Shown one piece after another: positions 1-12,248 of a stretch of 46,454 nucleotides of DNA. The translations under genes were made by a program, and so were the position numbers. Position 1 is the first letter of the stretch, and each line of letters opens with the position of its first letter. Origin of the DNA: Calycina herbarum. Its lineage: Eukaryota; Ascomycota; Leotiomycetes; Helotiales; Pezizellaceae. The notes beneath the pieces are model-generated. The model was not told where the DNA came from and did not search any database. It saw only the letters and a list, made by a program, of their open reading frames with translations. The stretch is taken from contig LLEY01000295.1 of the NCBI GenBank assembly GCA_001414485.1, forward strand, positions 1 through 46,454, read 5' to 3'.

Positions 1-587
1 CCCCCCCCCCCCAAAAAAATGACATCACCCGCAAAAATAACATCAAAAAACGAAGCAAACCCCCCTCCCATCCCCAAGCCATGGCAACGCAACAGATCCC
101 ATAATAAAAGGAAAAATCTGTCAAAACCCAAAACGTAATATCCAAAAAAGAGTATCCTCCCCCCATTACCCATCGTGTAAGCAAAAACACCCGCGTCGCA
201 CGCAATCGAGGGTGTCCAAGCCAGGAAATTCAAAACCAGAAAAATCGTCCAGGCGATGCAAGCCAAGATGCCTGCCTGCCCCCATGATTTCTATACAACT
301 AGAGGAGATCGTGATCGTTGCTGCGCGAGAAGAGGAAATGTATCGTTTCATTAAAGCGTCGGTCGGAAAAAGCATCGTAGGAAGCGCAGATATCCGATGA
401 GAGAAAAGAGCAACGATGGTATCAAAGCAAAGAGCAAAAACAATCCCGCTTCTGATCCCATAACATCCCTTCCCAGTATATGTGCAAAGTTGAAGAAGAG
501 AAAAGCAATTGAAAACCTCCCAGATAAAAGCGCCCTGTATCCAAAAATAAAAGTCTTAAAAGACCAATTGGGAAAATGCAAAATCAT
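1..587. other. 3' flank of areA; no gene seen
   Basis: This stretch lies downstream of the areA stop codon and probably holds its 3' untranslated region. Short open frames occur on both strands, but none has recognisable content or splice structure. The first 12 bases are a pure C run that marks the window edge. Confidence 0.6.
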
Positions 588-3500
588 TCAGAGACTCATA
601 GTCAACCACTCCCATTCTTGTGGTCCCGTACCAGCACCACCGACTCCTTGTCCCGGGGCTCCCATGCCAGAAGACCCGCTCATGCCTGACATGCCTTGCA
701 TACCCATACCAGGTGCCATGGGTCTGGTACTCATTCCAAATCCATTCGCAAGGCCCATGTTGGACATGCTACCTCCGGAACTCATCATGCCCATTCCAAT
801 AGATTTGGCGGCTTCATTGGAACCAGTTGAGTTTTCTGGAGAATCGACATCCATGCTTTCGATGGCGCTCACGCTCTTGCTGTGTCTGCGTTGTCTCTTT
901 GGAGCAACTGTAGCACTTGGTCTGGTTGTTACATTTGATGCTGCTGCACCTGGGCCAGGAGTTGCCTTGGGCGGGGCTGCTGCGATTGGTACAACGCCTT
1001 TGCCGCCACTAACTCCAGTAGTACCTACGGATGAACCAGCAGATCCATGATAAGATGTGGGTGTGCTGCCTGCTGTGCTGCCACCATTACCAGCGGATCC
1101 AGTGACGGACTGTGGGCTTTGGCTCTCGTTGACACTTCTTGCTCGTACACTGGTTGGAGTAGTTGCTTGTGTTGCTGGGGCTGTATTAGAGGTTGCAATG
1201 ACGGAGTTCTTCCTCGTATTTGGCATGCTGGTTATAGGGGCGTTGCCCAATTTCTTTGAAGCTCTTGTCGAAGTTCCTCCGGATCCGCTGACTGGTATAG
1301 AAGCACCAGATCCACGGTTGCGTTTCTTGATAACATCTGTTTTCAAAGAAAGTGGTCGAACAACACCATGAAGTTTGAGAAATAGACCGCAAGCATTGCA
1401 GAGGGGGTGTCCTTCAGGATTTCTTCTCCACAGTGGTGTGGTTTGGGTAAAACAATTGGTGCAAGTGGTGGGAACTCCATTCTCGCCCTGGGCACCTGCG
1501 GCACCAGAGAGATTTGTGGTCGAACCATGCTTAGAGCCACCTGGCGAAGATGGCCGACTAGGAGCAACAGAAGAAAACCCTGACATGTTATTTGCATCCG
1601 GTGGCGAATTAGGATTTGACTGAGCCATGTGATCAAATGGATTTCCACTGCGTTGACCCATCATTGCCGCGTTTGGTGTGGAGGCAGTGCGTGGGATCTT
1701 TTGTCTACGATCATTCCCATTTCTGTTTCTGTTATCCGCTACGGATTGAGTTGAGGCATGACTTCTACCCAAAGAACCTCCTGACCCATCCCATTCAAGT
1801 GAGGATGAACCCATATCAGCTGTACCTCCAATCGTAACCTGCTTTCGTGGTGGTCCACCTGGATATCGTGCGGCTTGTGTGTTGAACTGTCCTGGTAGAG
1901 AAGCGTCCCATTGCAAAGGTCCTCCGGAAGTCATTTCCATATTTGGATCCTCCAGTGGAGATTGCGCAAAGTCGTGTTGCATCATAAGGGTTCTATCAGC
2001 AAAAGCAGCACCTTCGTCGTCTTCGTTATCTGAATCCGCTCCGAAACTAAACATATTTTCATGGCCCATGTGAACACCTGGAGATCTTACGGGATGATCT
2101 GGTTGGAAAACCTGAGAGGGATCGATGTGTTGCGACATGTTAAAACCTCCTGGGGCCGTGTAAGAGTTGCTTTGGGCCGCAGTGGTTGTAACAGCGGTGA
2201 ACATTGAGCCCCCATTTGCATTGTACATGTATTGAGGAGCCATAGAATTTGATAGACTGGATGGGCCGTGACTGAACGTATGTGGTCGAGGCGGACGCAT
2301 ATCCATGCCATGATTCGAAAAGTACATTTGCTCGTTTTCTGGTATCGGCTGTGGGGTTGAAGCGGTGGATGGATAAGCACTTCCAGGGGGCGAATAATAA
2401 TCATTCGAATTCATGGAGGAAGAGGGCATTGAAGAGTGACTGTAAATGGCGGAGAATGGTCCATGCTGGACGAGGGGGGAGTGTGAGGGGGAAAAGTTGA
2501 AGCTTTGCTGGAATGGACCCGCGGAGGTGATAATGGGATCGTGCTCCATATTAAAAGTGTCGAGTTGAAATCGCATCGCCGGATGAGTGTGCTGAGACAT
2601 GTCTGGGTGATGAGGTTGATCTAAAGAATAATCATTGATATCTGCATCATGATCGGGGTTGTTGGGTATCATGATTGAATTGACAGCAGGTACGTGGGGA
2701 GAGAAATCGGCAGGTCGTTTCCGGGCCTATTATCGTCAGCATGAAACTCAACCCAGAGATATCACAAGTGGCGTAACCACAAAACAAATCATAAGCGTCA
2801 CCAAAAAGAGTAATTACTCACACGTCTCTCATCAATACTAGTTTTCCTAACATGTCTCTGCACATAATTAAATTCTTCAGCGTTACGAGGGTTGTGGTGA
2901 AGAACAGGGACGGATTGAGGAATAGCGAACTGCGCACTTTGCGCCGATTGCGCCGATTTTTTTTGCATCTTAATTGGAATCGCAGAAGCAACATTATTGG
3001 AAGATTTGTCGGCTTCTTTCTTGACGAATTCTGGGGAAGGTGACATGCCCAACCCCGCAGGAGTTGAAATGTTGTCTGAAAATATAAAGTCATCGAGGTT
3101 CATGGCATCCGAATTGTCCGTATTTGCTGCCGGTCGTTGTTCAGAGGACTTTCTCAACTGCGCAATTCCACTTGGAGTGCTCGTTGACGCTTGCTTGGCC
3201 AACCTAGTGTTTGAAATTAGAAGATTATCCGGCATTGTAGAATCATTTTCAGCATACCGAGCGGCTTCTTCTTGCTGCTTGCGCTTTCGCAGACTCATGG
3301 CCATCATGCGCCAGGTGAGATTCTCCATTCGTTCCTGGTTGGGTAATTGCTTCTTGGTCTTGCTGTACAACCTCCATATCTGCGTTGCCAACGGATCCTT
3401 CCTCTGCATTTCGTCCGGGCTATCAAATTCCTCGCCAGCAGCGTCATCTTTCCACGTGGGAAAGAAGCTCTCGCGCAGCAAGTCCTTGCGCGCACTATTT

Positions 3501-3778
3501 CCTCCCGAATGATCCAGATTGACCAGCGTGCTGGTACCGGTGTTGTTTATGGTTGAGTTATTAGTATTGTACGGGGTAAATTCTTGCGGAAAATTGTCGC
3601 GATGTTGCTGGTGAACAGGTCTGCGTGGGAAACGGTAGTCGTGCTCTGTTATTGACGTCGACATTGAGGATGTGGGTTTTGACTGAGTAGCTCCACTTGG
3701 ATTCATTGTGTCAAAGGGAGCGTGGACACTCCGTAAAATCCCCCCACGCTCCTCATATTGTGGTGTCGCGCCCGACAT
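588..3778 (-). CDS. areA: AreA/NIT2 GATA-type nitrogen regulator, 2 exons, 1031 aa
   Basis: Global activator of nitrogen-catabolite genes when preferred nitrogen is scarce; it acts in the nucleus on GATA sites. Exon 1 is 3778-2822 and exon 2 is 2726-588, joined in phase 0 over a 95-nt GTGAGT...TAG intron. The splice places RKTSIDERR directly before [17 protein letters not shown], as in known AreA proteins. Residues about 130-160 form the conserved N-terminal fungal block ([25 protein letters not shown]). The single GATA finger is C-x2-C-x17-C-x2-C at about residues 741-765, followed by a basic tail. An acidic stretch (SDNEDDE) lies near residue 550. The extreme C-terminus, [12 protein letters not shown], is the conserved end known to bind the repressor NmrA. 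The start is the first ATG (ACAATGTCG); the open frame upstream of it has only a TTG. Length is close to NIT2 (about 1036 aa). Confidence 0.96.
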
Positions 3779-6700
3779 TGTTGGAGTAACACACCTCCTC
3801 CGGAAGACTGGATCTTCCTCCGCTTGCAATTATGATTGTGTAGCCGAAATCCAAGAGATGGTCGAGGGGTCGAGGAATTCCTGGTGAATGGAATGCGATG
3901 GGGGAGAATTGGACCTCGTTTTCGCTTCCTTCGTTTTTGGAGACCCAAAGAGGGGTTCACCGGCCTTTGCGACGAGGTTCTGGATATGCGAGTTACCTGA
4001 GGTACTTTGTAGCGAGCGAGTCGGCGAGTCGAGGCTGGCGGCAGAAAGGTTCGCGATGCACGGCTGCGGTGAGGAAATCCGAACAATGGTGCGGCACTGG
4101 CCACCGAGTGACGCTCAACAATCGGGAGCGGTTTGTCGAGAGAATTGGAGTCGCAGCATATGCTTGTCGTCGAGGAGACAAAGAGGAGAGCAGACGATGG
4201 TCGTGTGGTGTGGTGTAGTGTAGTGGCGCGCAGTCGAGGAATGGATGAAGTTGAGTAAGTACTCGGTAACTTTCCAGCGAGCGAGAAACGGGATTTGAAG
4301 GTGCGGGCAGGCGAGACGATGAGTGGTGGGTGGTTCGAGGTCGACGAGCGTGAGTGGTGGTAAGTAAAGTGCGTTGCTTTAGTGGAGTGAGTAGTGTCGC
4401 CGTCGTCGCAGACTCAGGCAAGAGCAGCGCAGCAGCAGCAGCGGTCGTTCGTCTCGGAGGGTGGAGGGAGCAGGAAGACGGGAGGTGTGGGCACTGGGCA
4501 CCATGGGGGTTGAAGGTGGATTTGGGGTGGACCCGCGTGCCCCCAGCGGTGCATCTCGGCGTGGGTGAGCGAATTTGGCGAGTTTGGCGAGCTTTTTAGT
4601 CCAACTTTAGGTGAACTTTAGGCCTGGAAATTCACCCACCAGGCGCAGGCTGGGCCGAGGGAAGCGAAAATGTCGACGTAAACAGGGTCTAAATCTAGGA
4701 CAGGCCTGAGTAGCGGGCCTGACTGCTCTTGGGAACCCTGGCATTGCTGGTTGCAGGCACTGAAGCCTGTCGCAAGCCTGGCTCGGTGGTGAACCCTGGC
4801 AAAAACGACACCAGTGAATTTGGAAAAGTGACCATCTCGACCAGCCCCTTCACCAGAACACAGCGCCGCTGACCACTCACGGCCGAGGAAGATGGAACTT
4901 GTTGTACCGAAGAAGCATCGCTGATGCACGCCGATGGTTAGCGTTCGGGTGTGCAAGCGTGCAGACCCACTGCCCAACGCAATGACAGTCCCAAGAAGAG
5001 GGACGATTTGTGAACGGTAAAGCGGCCAACGGGAAAAGTGTTGCCAGTACTCCGAGTTGAAGAAGAGAAGAAGAAGACGATCGATATAGGAATGAAAAGA
5101 GTGTTGCTAAGAGCCACTGGGAAAAAAGATAAACACAGCAAAACGAAGACAAGCGAGAAGAGCAAGAGGGAAATTCATTGGTTTGAAACATTGCACCCAA
5201 GCTTTTACATCTTGAGCCTCTGCGGCAGAACTTCCAGCCCTAAAATACCGTCGTATAACAGAGTTTGGGCCCAACTAGGTAGTCCCTATTACCTGGGATG
5301 TGATCCGACGAATGACTGTTGTTATTACTATTAGTAGAGTAGAGTAGTTAGCAGAATAGCAAAATAAATGTCCTCCTGAAAAGTCTTCAACTCCCGAAGC
5401 TGCAGAAAAATGTTAGTGTAAACTGTAACTCGAGCCGTACACTACTAGTATGTACGATGTAGTGTACGCTCGCGATATCATTTTCATGTCAAACAGGCGA
5501 ATAATTCTCAAGAATATTGACCCACACCATGCAAGTCGTTCCAAAAGCAACTCTTCTTTCAAGAACCTGCATCTCCGATGCCATGCGCTGCTGGCCATCA
5601 CGGGAAGTTGTGATGATTTACAGCAAGTAAAACAGCCTGACTCGAGAGTCGAAACCGTCTTCCCATATCCCTACTCTCAATTCGTACATCTGCCGCACTG
5701 CGAACCCTCCAACCTTCTTCCTCAAGACAAGGGCTCCCACATGAAGAGGCGTCGTCGCGCATGGTTCAGTAGCGCATACCGTAAATTGCGTCCAACCCCA
5801 CATCGCTCCACCCAGTCGCGGACTCTCAAGGGAGGTGGGATGCAAAGAAGAACCTTGCATGTGCTTTTCTTCCTCCGCTTCCTCTCGAGGAAAGTGATCC
5901 ATCAAAATAGTCGCTGGATGTCTTAACTGAGGAAGAGTCTCTGCACAGTGGGAGGCCTATCCTGGAACCATATATTTCCCAACTAATCTTTTTTTTCTTC
6001 TTTTTTTTTTTTGTAAATCTAGGCTTCTTGCCTTGCCGTTACCCGCTGAAGATGGGAGTGTTTACGAAAAACATCCGTACGAATGGAGATCGGCAGCATC
6101 CTCTGGCTGACGTTGTAATGTCTCTTACCAGGGACGTGAGTGGTGGAGGGGCAGCGATGCATGTCCTGGGGTTGAGAACAAGGTATCCTGCATATTGAGG
6201 GAAGCGTGGGGTGGGGGGTTGTCGATGAAGTGTCTCTGTGCAAGGCATTGCTGCGACAATTGGGTGTTGACATTCATCCATTTCCTCAACGCTATGAATC
6301 CCTTTTTCCTTTTGGATTTCAAAAGAAAGCTGTCTCCAGAGTGAACGAGTTGGGAGTTGATTTTTGGAGGGGAAATCCCGAGCTTTCTGGCTCGGGCAGA
6401 GGTGTGAGAACTTTAATTGATTGCAGGTTCCTTCCTCCCAACCCCGCTACCAAATCCTGACTTTTTGGAGCATCAACCTGGATCCGACAGAACACCACTT
6501 TCTCGTTTTTGCAATGCCCTCGGAATCTTTTCTTGGAAGGAGTGGAATTCTACTCCACATACGCACTTCGAACTTTCCTTGCCGCATGCTGCACATATTC
6601 GCACATTTGTCAGGTTCAAACTGGTCATCGTGTGTGGTCAACTATTAAATCTGCGACCCTTCAGTCGTTCCGATATTCAGGGTGTACTAAGACTCCAGTT

Positions 6701-9700
6701 AAGGACAGGGGTCTGTTTGGCTCAACGAGATATCTCCGTACAATACGGATTCATTGCGAATATCATTTGGCGGCACCCGATTCTGAAGTCCAAGTCGAAT
6801 CGTTCGATTTTTTTCTTCAAGTTTGGTTTGGAAGACTGGAATATAGAACCTAAATTGGAAATGCCGAGGCCTGACAACATTCGCGAAGGCGAATTTCATG
6901 CAGAAGGTGCGATGTAGGACGGAAGTGTCCGTCTTTTCGTATTTTGAGAGAAATTTTCCACTCCACGAATGCAAGAAGAAATTTTCTTCTCTCTTCAGGT
7001 CTGGAACAAGTCAAGCTTTTGGGTTTCCGTTCTCCGTGGCAAAACCTCCATTGCTGCGGGTCGTATTCCAGCCAGTATCAAAATCGGTGTCTGCAGAAGG
7101 ATATGGCGTGGGTATGGCGTGGAGGACAAGACAGTAGTGGCTGTTACAGACGTTCGCACCACCAGCAGGGCCTGCCAATTTATTACCGATCTTGCAGCCG
7201 TGTGCCACTATCGAGTTTTGATAGACGTGTATGGCGTTTGGTCGAAGAGAACAAGCGTTTCTTGGTACGGAGCACTTACCCCTCCAACAACACTGTCCCT
7301 TTAAGCGCGGGTTCCTGTTAGCGGCTCTATTAGACGCGACTCTAGAAGCGTCATTCTACGTCCCCGTCCCGAATTGGTGTTCTGGAAGAAAGAAGCAGCT
7401 TGCTTTCATTCGATTCCACAAATTTGACTTTGAAAGTTCACGCCCAATAACCAAGACCTGGGGAGAGGAGTGTCGAATGGTGTTCCGCTTCCACTATCGA
7501 CCTCGAAACGTACAGATGCAGGTCTTATTGTTTTTGGGGAAATTGACGTCAGCACTCTGTATTGAATCGCTAAATGAGTGAGCGTGGGGTATTTCGCAAG
7601 GGCCCCTTGTCAAAACATTTTCCCAATGCTCCGCCGACAGCCTGACATTCGCGTGGACATTGAAATGGAAGCCCCTCAGTTCGCTTCTGAGGGTTGAGAT
7701 TCTGAGAACAGCCTGAATTGAACTGGCTTCAGGGGCCATCCCACGTTCTCTCCTTTCAGAACGCCGGGATTGACAATAACAAGCGTATCTGGTAAGTAAA
7801 TACTTTCTGAACTCAATCTAAAAATTAGTAAACTATAATTAGTGCTAGTGATGTTCGGATAGCAATAGCGCAACCTTGCGAACATCAAGCTGGCAATGGC
7901 TGATGCAGCACTCTAACCTCTTTGGGCACAATATCCGAATCTAATAGATTCCGAAGCAACCCGGACTGCATGAAAGATAATTTCTCGCGAGCAACTCGCC
8001 ACCTCTTCAAAATGTGTGGATACCTTCACTCAATCTAGATTCGGAGATAGTATTGAATTTCATACTGCATCTCCGAGTTGTTGTTCTTGCCGCTTGTTTT
8101 GCGCTGTTGAAAATTCAAGTGCCACAGTCCTCTTGTAGTGGATCTCTGCTGCAAGACATCCAAAACGCCGAACGAGATTTCTTAGAAGCTCCGAGTTCGA
8201 TGATGACCCCTCGTTTCTAAACCCACAAGTCGAGCGGCTCAAGTTGTCGAGCACGCAGCTTAAAACCAACGTTTAAAGAACCTAGATTTTAGTTTTAGCA
8301 AAATCCGGTCGCGCTAGATATAAGCAACCACAACCGTAGAACTCCCGAACCATAAAGCGGCACTCGTATGATTTCGTGTGCCATATATATCGATATCACG
8401 AGTCATGAGATATACCAAGAATCCGAAAGTCAAGTGGTTGGTAGTCTTTGAACTCTCTTCAAGTCGGTGAGAGGATCTTTCTCCAGATTTCTCCAGATTG
8501 ATGGAAATTGAATACTCCAGCAAAGTTTCACGGTGAGTATTTCACATTGCTGATTTCCCAAAGTGGTCCGAACCTGGGACTCCCGCACTCTCCGTACCCC
8601 ATTTTTTGCTCAGCTCCTGGGTACCCCCTTCAAGAAAATAAAAATAGGACCGAGATCGAAAGCCTGACTGGAAAGGAAAATTCCCCCCATTCTTGGAGGC
8701 GTCTCGCGGATCGAGCCAGTTTTTGCTTTGTCGTTGAAATGAACCACTCACAGGTCGTCGTTTCCTGCTGACATGTGATCCAGTGTTTGGACTTCGAGTT
8801 GTGAAATTTGGAGATATCTGTCGGTGTCCACTAATTTGTACGGAGCTCCCAGCTTCCAGTTCTACGGCAAAATGGGCGCGATGTGCCGTAGTTTTGCTGC
8901 GGGATATTGGCTGATATTGCGGGTGTTCAAAATTCATACTCCAAAGGCAGTGATTCGAGAGCAACGATGGGGGGTGGTTGCGGATGGTGATCTTGGGTTG
9001 CAGAAGCCTTGCAGCTGCGGGTAAGCTCCCAGCCGTTCAGTGACATTTTTGGTGGCCAGTAAGCACCCCCGCGCGGGATGACGAAAAGAGTGACACAACT
9101 GTGAGACCGTCAGAATTTAAATAACGTGGGGGTGTCGCTCGAGAGAGGGTAAAGCAATTTGGTGGCGCGGCGATGTTCCTCAGGATGGAGGGGTTGGTTG
9201 GTCTCTGTGTCCCGGAGCATTTCCCGAATCCACTGATCCTGTTCGACTCTTGGGGCAGGAGGGGAAGATGATCAGCTCGCTCCGTGGGCTTGAACGAACA
9301 CGAAGGCGTAAGGTCGAAGAAGTGTCGTCGTGGTGTTGAGGGTATTCGAGATGGCGAGAAAGCGTGGCTCGTGTGGTGTTGGTGTTGGTGGGAGGAGAAG
9401 CTCCGAAGAAAAGAGGATTGCAGGTGGAGAGAAGCCCGGCCCGATCCGGCCGCCGAGTTCTTGCCACGTGATCAAGTTCTCCTTTTCTTTCGTCTCCCTT
9501 TTCTTTTCCTCGGCTCTAAATAATCTTCAAGCTCGAAGATATTCCAAGACCGAGTTCCAGTCGGGAAATCAGAGAGGTAGCAGACCTCGTAAATCCCTTC
9601 AAGAAGGAGGGCACGCGATATCTTTATACCCATCGGCTTATCAGCCATGCATTTGTTTTGACGGTGAGAGGCCGTGAGGGGCAAGATTCCATCCTGGTCC

Positions 9701-10852
9701 ACAATCAGTCAATCACACGATAACCGCGAATCTTGCATCCTGGGGCACAAGATTCAGCGAGCAGCACTGATTGCGCAACGCACGTTCATTCGATTTGATC
9801 GCCTAAATCCAGATTAGATATCACGCCTTCATGATGTTTCTGCTGGTTATTTCCCCCTAAACTGCAAACCAGGAAGGCGGTGACGTGCAGCATCAGATTC
9901 GCTTCCATGGCATCTTTGAATCCCTATCAACACCCTCGCCATTTGTGTAACTTGGTCTCGACACCATTGGAGATGGGTACAGGTTCATCGTGGTAGCGAT
10001 ATTCAAACAACTCCAATAGGCAAGTCAAAATTGATATTACCCCAGTATTCGGAATCCCTCTGGGCCGTACACTGATAGCGGCGGCCTCCCGACGGGCCAG
10101 TGCCCAGGGAAAACGAGATACCAAGATACGCATTGGAAGGGATGGGAGATAGAGAGCTGCTCTCAGCATATCAGAATCAGCGTAGCCAGGAGAGACCTGC
10201 ACGTGGCCGAGCTGATATGGAAGTGTGGTGTCTTTGAGCCGATAATGATGCGATCTAAACACGCAAATCTCATACTGTTTTTTCTTATCTGTGGCTGAGT
10301 CCCTCATTGAAATCTCTTCATATATTCTTGACCGCCCTTGCCTTGGTCCCATTTCTCGTTCGCATTTCGCTCCTTTATCTTTACATCAGCCCACAAAAAT
10401 TTCATTTTGGTTTGAGAAGTAATATATTATTTTACCTACTCGCATTTGGACGTTGGACGTTGTCCTGGGCCACGTGATATGGCAGTGCCATCACTTACTC
10501 GCCAAGTTGGATTTCAAAACAATTCTACGATGCTGTAATTGGCTTTCTCAACACGGGATTCTTTTATTACATTGTCGCACAGGAGTTTCTCAAAAACCAA
10601 ATTCGCTATTATCGATCGCAATCCCTCGGCACGATGCATTTCCTTTGTTCAACCCCTCCTCAACCCCACCAAAGTTCATTTCTTTGTTCTTTTTCACAGA
10701 GTATTACTGCTTTCGTACTAGAATGGAAAGATCCGTACCATGCTTCCCGTGGCAAAAGATGGCTGTCCCATTATTCCTTGCTTCCATTCCGTTGCTGGCC
10801 CAGGTCCAGGGATTGAAGTTACTCAAGCATTCTTCATTTTGTATAGAGCAAG
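3779..10852. other. Gene-free stretch of about 7 kb upstream of areA
   Basis: No protein gene could be supported on either strand. The part next to areA (3779 to about 5300) presumably holds its promoter and a long 5' leader; it includes a CAG-type run near 4430-4442. The longest open frames (5450-5926 and 6417-6917, plus strand) have no family motif, no plausible splice partners and low-quality composition. A perfect TGACGTCA (CRE/AP-1-like) core occurs near 7543, and a strong inverted repeat lies at 8041-8076. A non-coding transcript cannot be excluded. Confidence 0.5.
8041..8076. repeat. Inverted repeat (13-bp arms, 8-nt loop)
   Basis: TCGGAGAT plus AGTAT on the left pairs with ATACT plus ATCTCCGA on the right, interrupted only by a 2-nt bulge and an 8-nt loop. 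It lies in otherwise featureless DNA. It could be a structured RNA element, a cruciform or a chance palindrome. Confidence 0.6.
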
Positions 10853-12248
10853 ATGGCGCTCATTCCGTTCCTGTACCTTTTGGTACTCTTTTTATTGCTG
10901 ACTATAGGTCCGACGTCCGCTCAAGATAATACTATAGCTGTTGTCTCGACCTCGACACTTCCCCCATTGACTACTACAGCAGTTGTCAATGCGCCAACTT
11001 CTGTACCTGCATCGTTCGACTATGTTTTGCTTGGGTGTTACAACGAACTACCCGCAGATGCTGGCGGCCGAGCAGTAGGACTTAATGGCAAATACATAAG
11101 TCCAATACAGGCCATGCCGGAAGCTGTTACTGTACCACTGTGTTTGGACTCTTGCCTTGAAGCTTTAGCAAGCGATGGGAGTGGGCATTATAAATACGCA
11201 GCCTTAGAGGACAGTCGGTATGTACCCTTCATATTTGATCACACTTCAAAGCCATACTAATATATAAACTATCAGCGAATGTTTTTTGCGGCCAAAAACT
11301 TTCCAACGCCTCCACCATCCGCGATCCAGCCTATTGCAACTATCCATGTAGCGGAAATGTAACCACCACCTGTGGAGGATACGGATATTTCGATTTATAC
11401 CAGCTAAAATCCACCATCACAAACACCACTCAAAACTCGACAAATCCCACCAATACCACTTCTCCCACCTCGTCACCCACAAATACGAATGCCTCTTCAT
11501 CCAACAATGGCGTCTCGAAAGACGTAGGTATGTGGGTTGGCATCGGCATCGGTCTTTTCGCACTTCTCCTCCTCATCGCCCTCTTCCTCATCTGGGAAAA
11601 ACGTCGATACCAATCCCGTCACCCCACCGATCCCCCACCTTACAGACCGAAACCGAAGCCTCTAAAAAACCCTCTAAACTCGCATTCCTCCCCTTCGTAG
11701 GCGCATGGGGAACCCGAAGAAAATTAAGGAAGAAACAAGAAAGGAACATAAACGAAAACCAAAACGGATACATGGGTGACGAAGACATAGATTGGAACAC
11801 CACCCTAGGCGAAGCCAGTACATTACATAACACCCTCGGGACAACTCGTCTTTCCTCACCGAGGGATGAGGGATGGCCTTTAAGTCCTGAATCTGGGGTT
11901 TCGGAGAAAGGGACAACTAGGGAGAGGAGGAATACGTTGGAGGGGTGGAAGACGGGGAGTGTACCTGCGCCTGTTATGATGGGTGATACGCTTTCGGATT
12001 CTGCGATGACGGAGATGTTGGGGGCGAGAGGGGAGGGAAATAGTCGGGCGACCAGTGCGGGTGGGTCGACGGTTAGTGCGTTGGGTATGTCGTATTTGGG
12101 TGAGGATAGTTCTCAGCAGAGAGCGGAGTTACCGGGGAGCGAGAGGGAGAGTAGGAGGTCGAGTGATAGGGGCTTGAGGAGGACGAGCGAAACTGTGCCA
12201 GAGGTTGCGGAGGAAACGGCGGAACTGGAAAGTCCGACGGGGAAATAG
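10853..12248 (+). CDS. WSC-domain single-pass membrane protein with two apparent frame breaks
   Basis: Likely a cell-surface glycan-binding or wall-sensor-like protein. Exon 1 (10853-11217) gives a signal peptide (residues 1-23, Leu-rich core ending TSAQ), a short Thr-rich segment, then a WSC domain starting YVLLGCYNE and ending ALEDSR. A 58-nt intron (11218-11275, GTATGT...TCAG) leads to the WSC second half. A run of six T at 11282-11287 shifts the frame. With five T the canonical ECFCG motif and the rest of the domain (CNYPCSG, TCGGYGYFDLYQ) read through. A Ser/Thr/Asn-rich stalk and a clear transmembrane helix (GIGIGLFALLLLIALFLIW) follow, then basic EKRR. The cytoplasmic tail (to 12248, Ser/Glu-rich, about 200 aa) lies in another frame. 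The frame returns near a C5 run at 11632-11636. Two homopolymer errors of opposite sign would explain everything; otherwise this is a pseudogene. Start: first ATG before the signal peptide. Confidence 0.75.
11218..11275 (+). other. Intron in the WSC gene
   Basis: It begins GTATGT and ends ATCAG, with a TACTAA-like branch site (ATACTAATAT) about 20 nt before the acceptor. It splits the WSC domain between the DSR and ECFCG motifs. Confidence 0.8.

Noticed and set aside
1..12. Telomere-type end
   Set aside because: The edge is a pure C homopolymer, not TTAGGG/CCCTAA repeats.
397..1050. 217-codon plus-strand open frame
   Set aside because: It lies antisense to the low-complexity C-terminal part of areA, with Pro/Ala-rich shadow composition and no domain.
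2798..3829. Earlier areA start at 3829
   Set aside because: The codon is TTG, not ATG. The first ATG is at 3778 and gives the expected length.
5450..5926. 158-codon plus-strand open frame in the areA upstream region
   Set aside because: No motif, no splice partners and arbitrary composition; it could not be supported as a gene.
6417..6917. 166-codon plus-strand open frame
   Set aside because: It does not start at an ATG, has no recognisable domain and no neighbouring exons.
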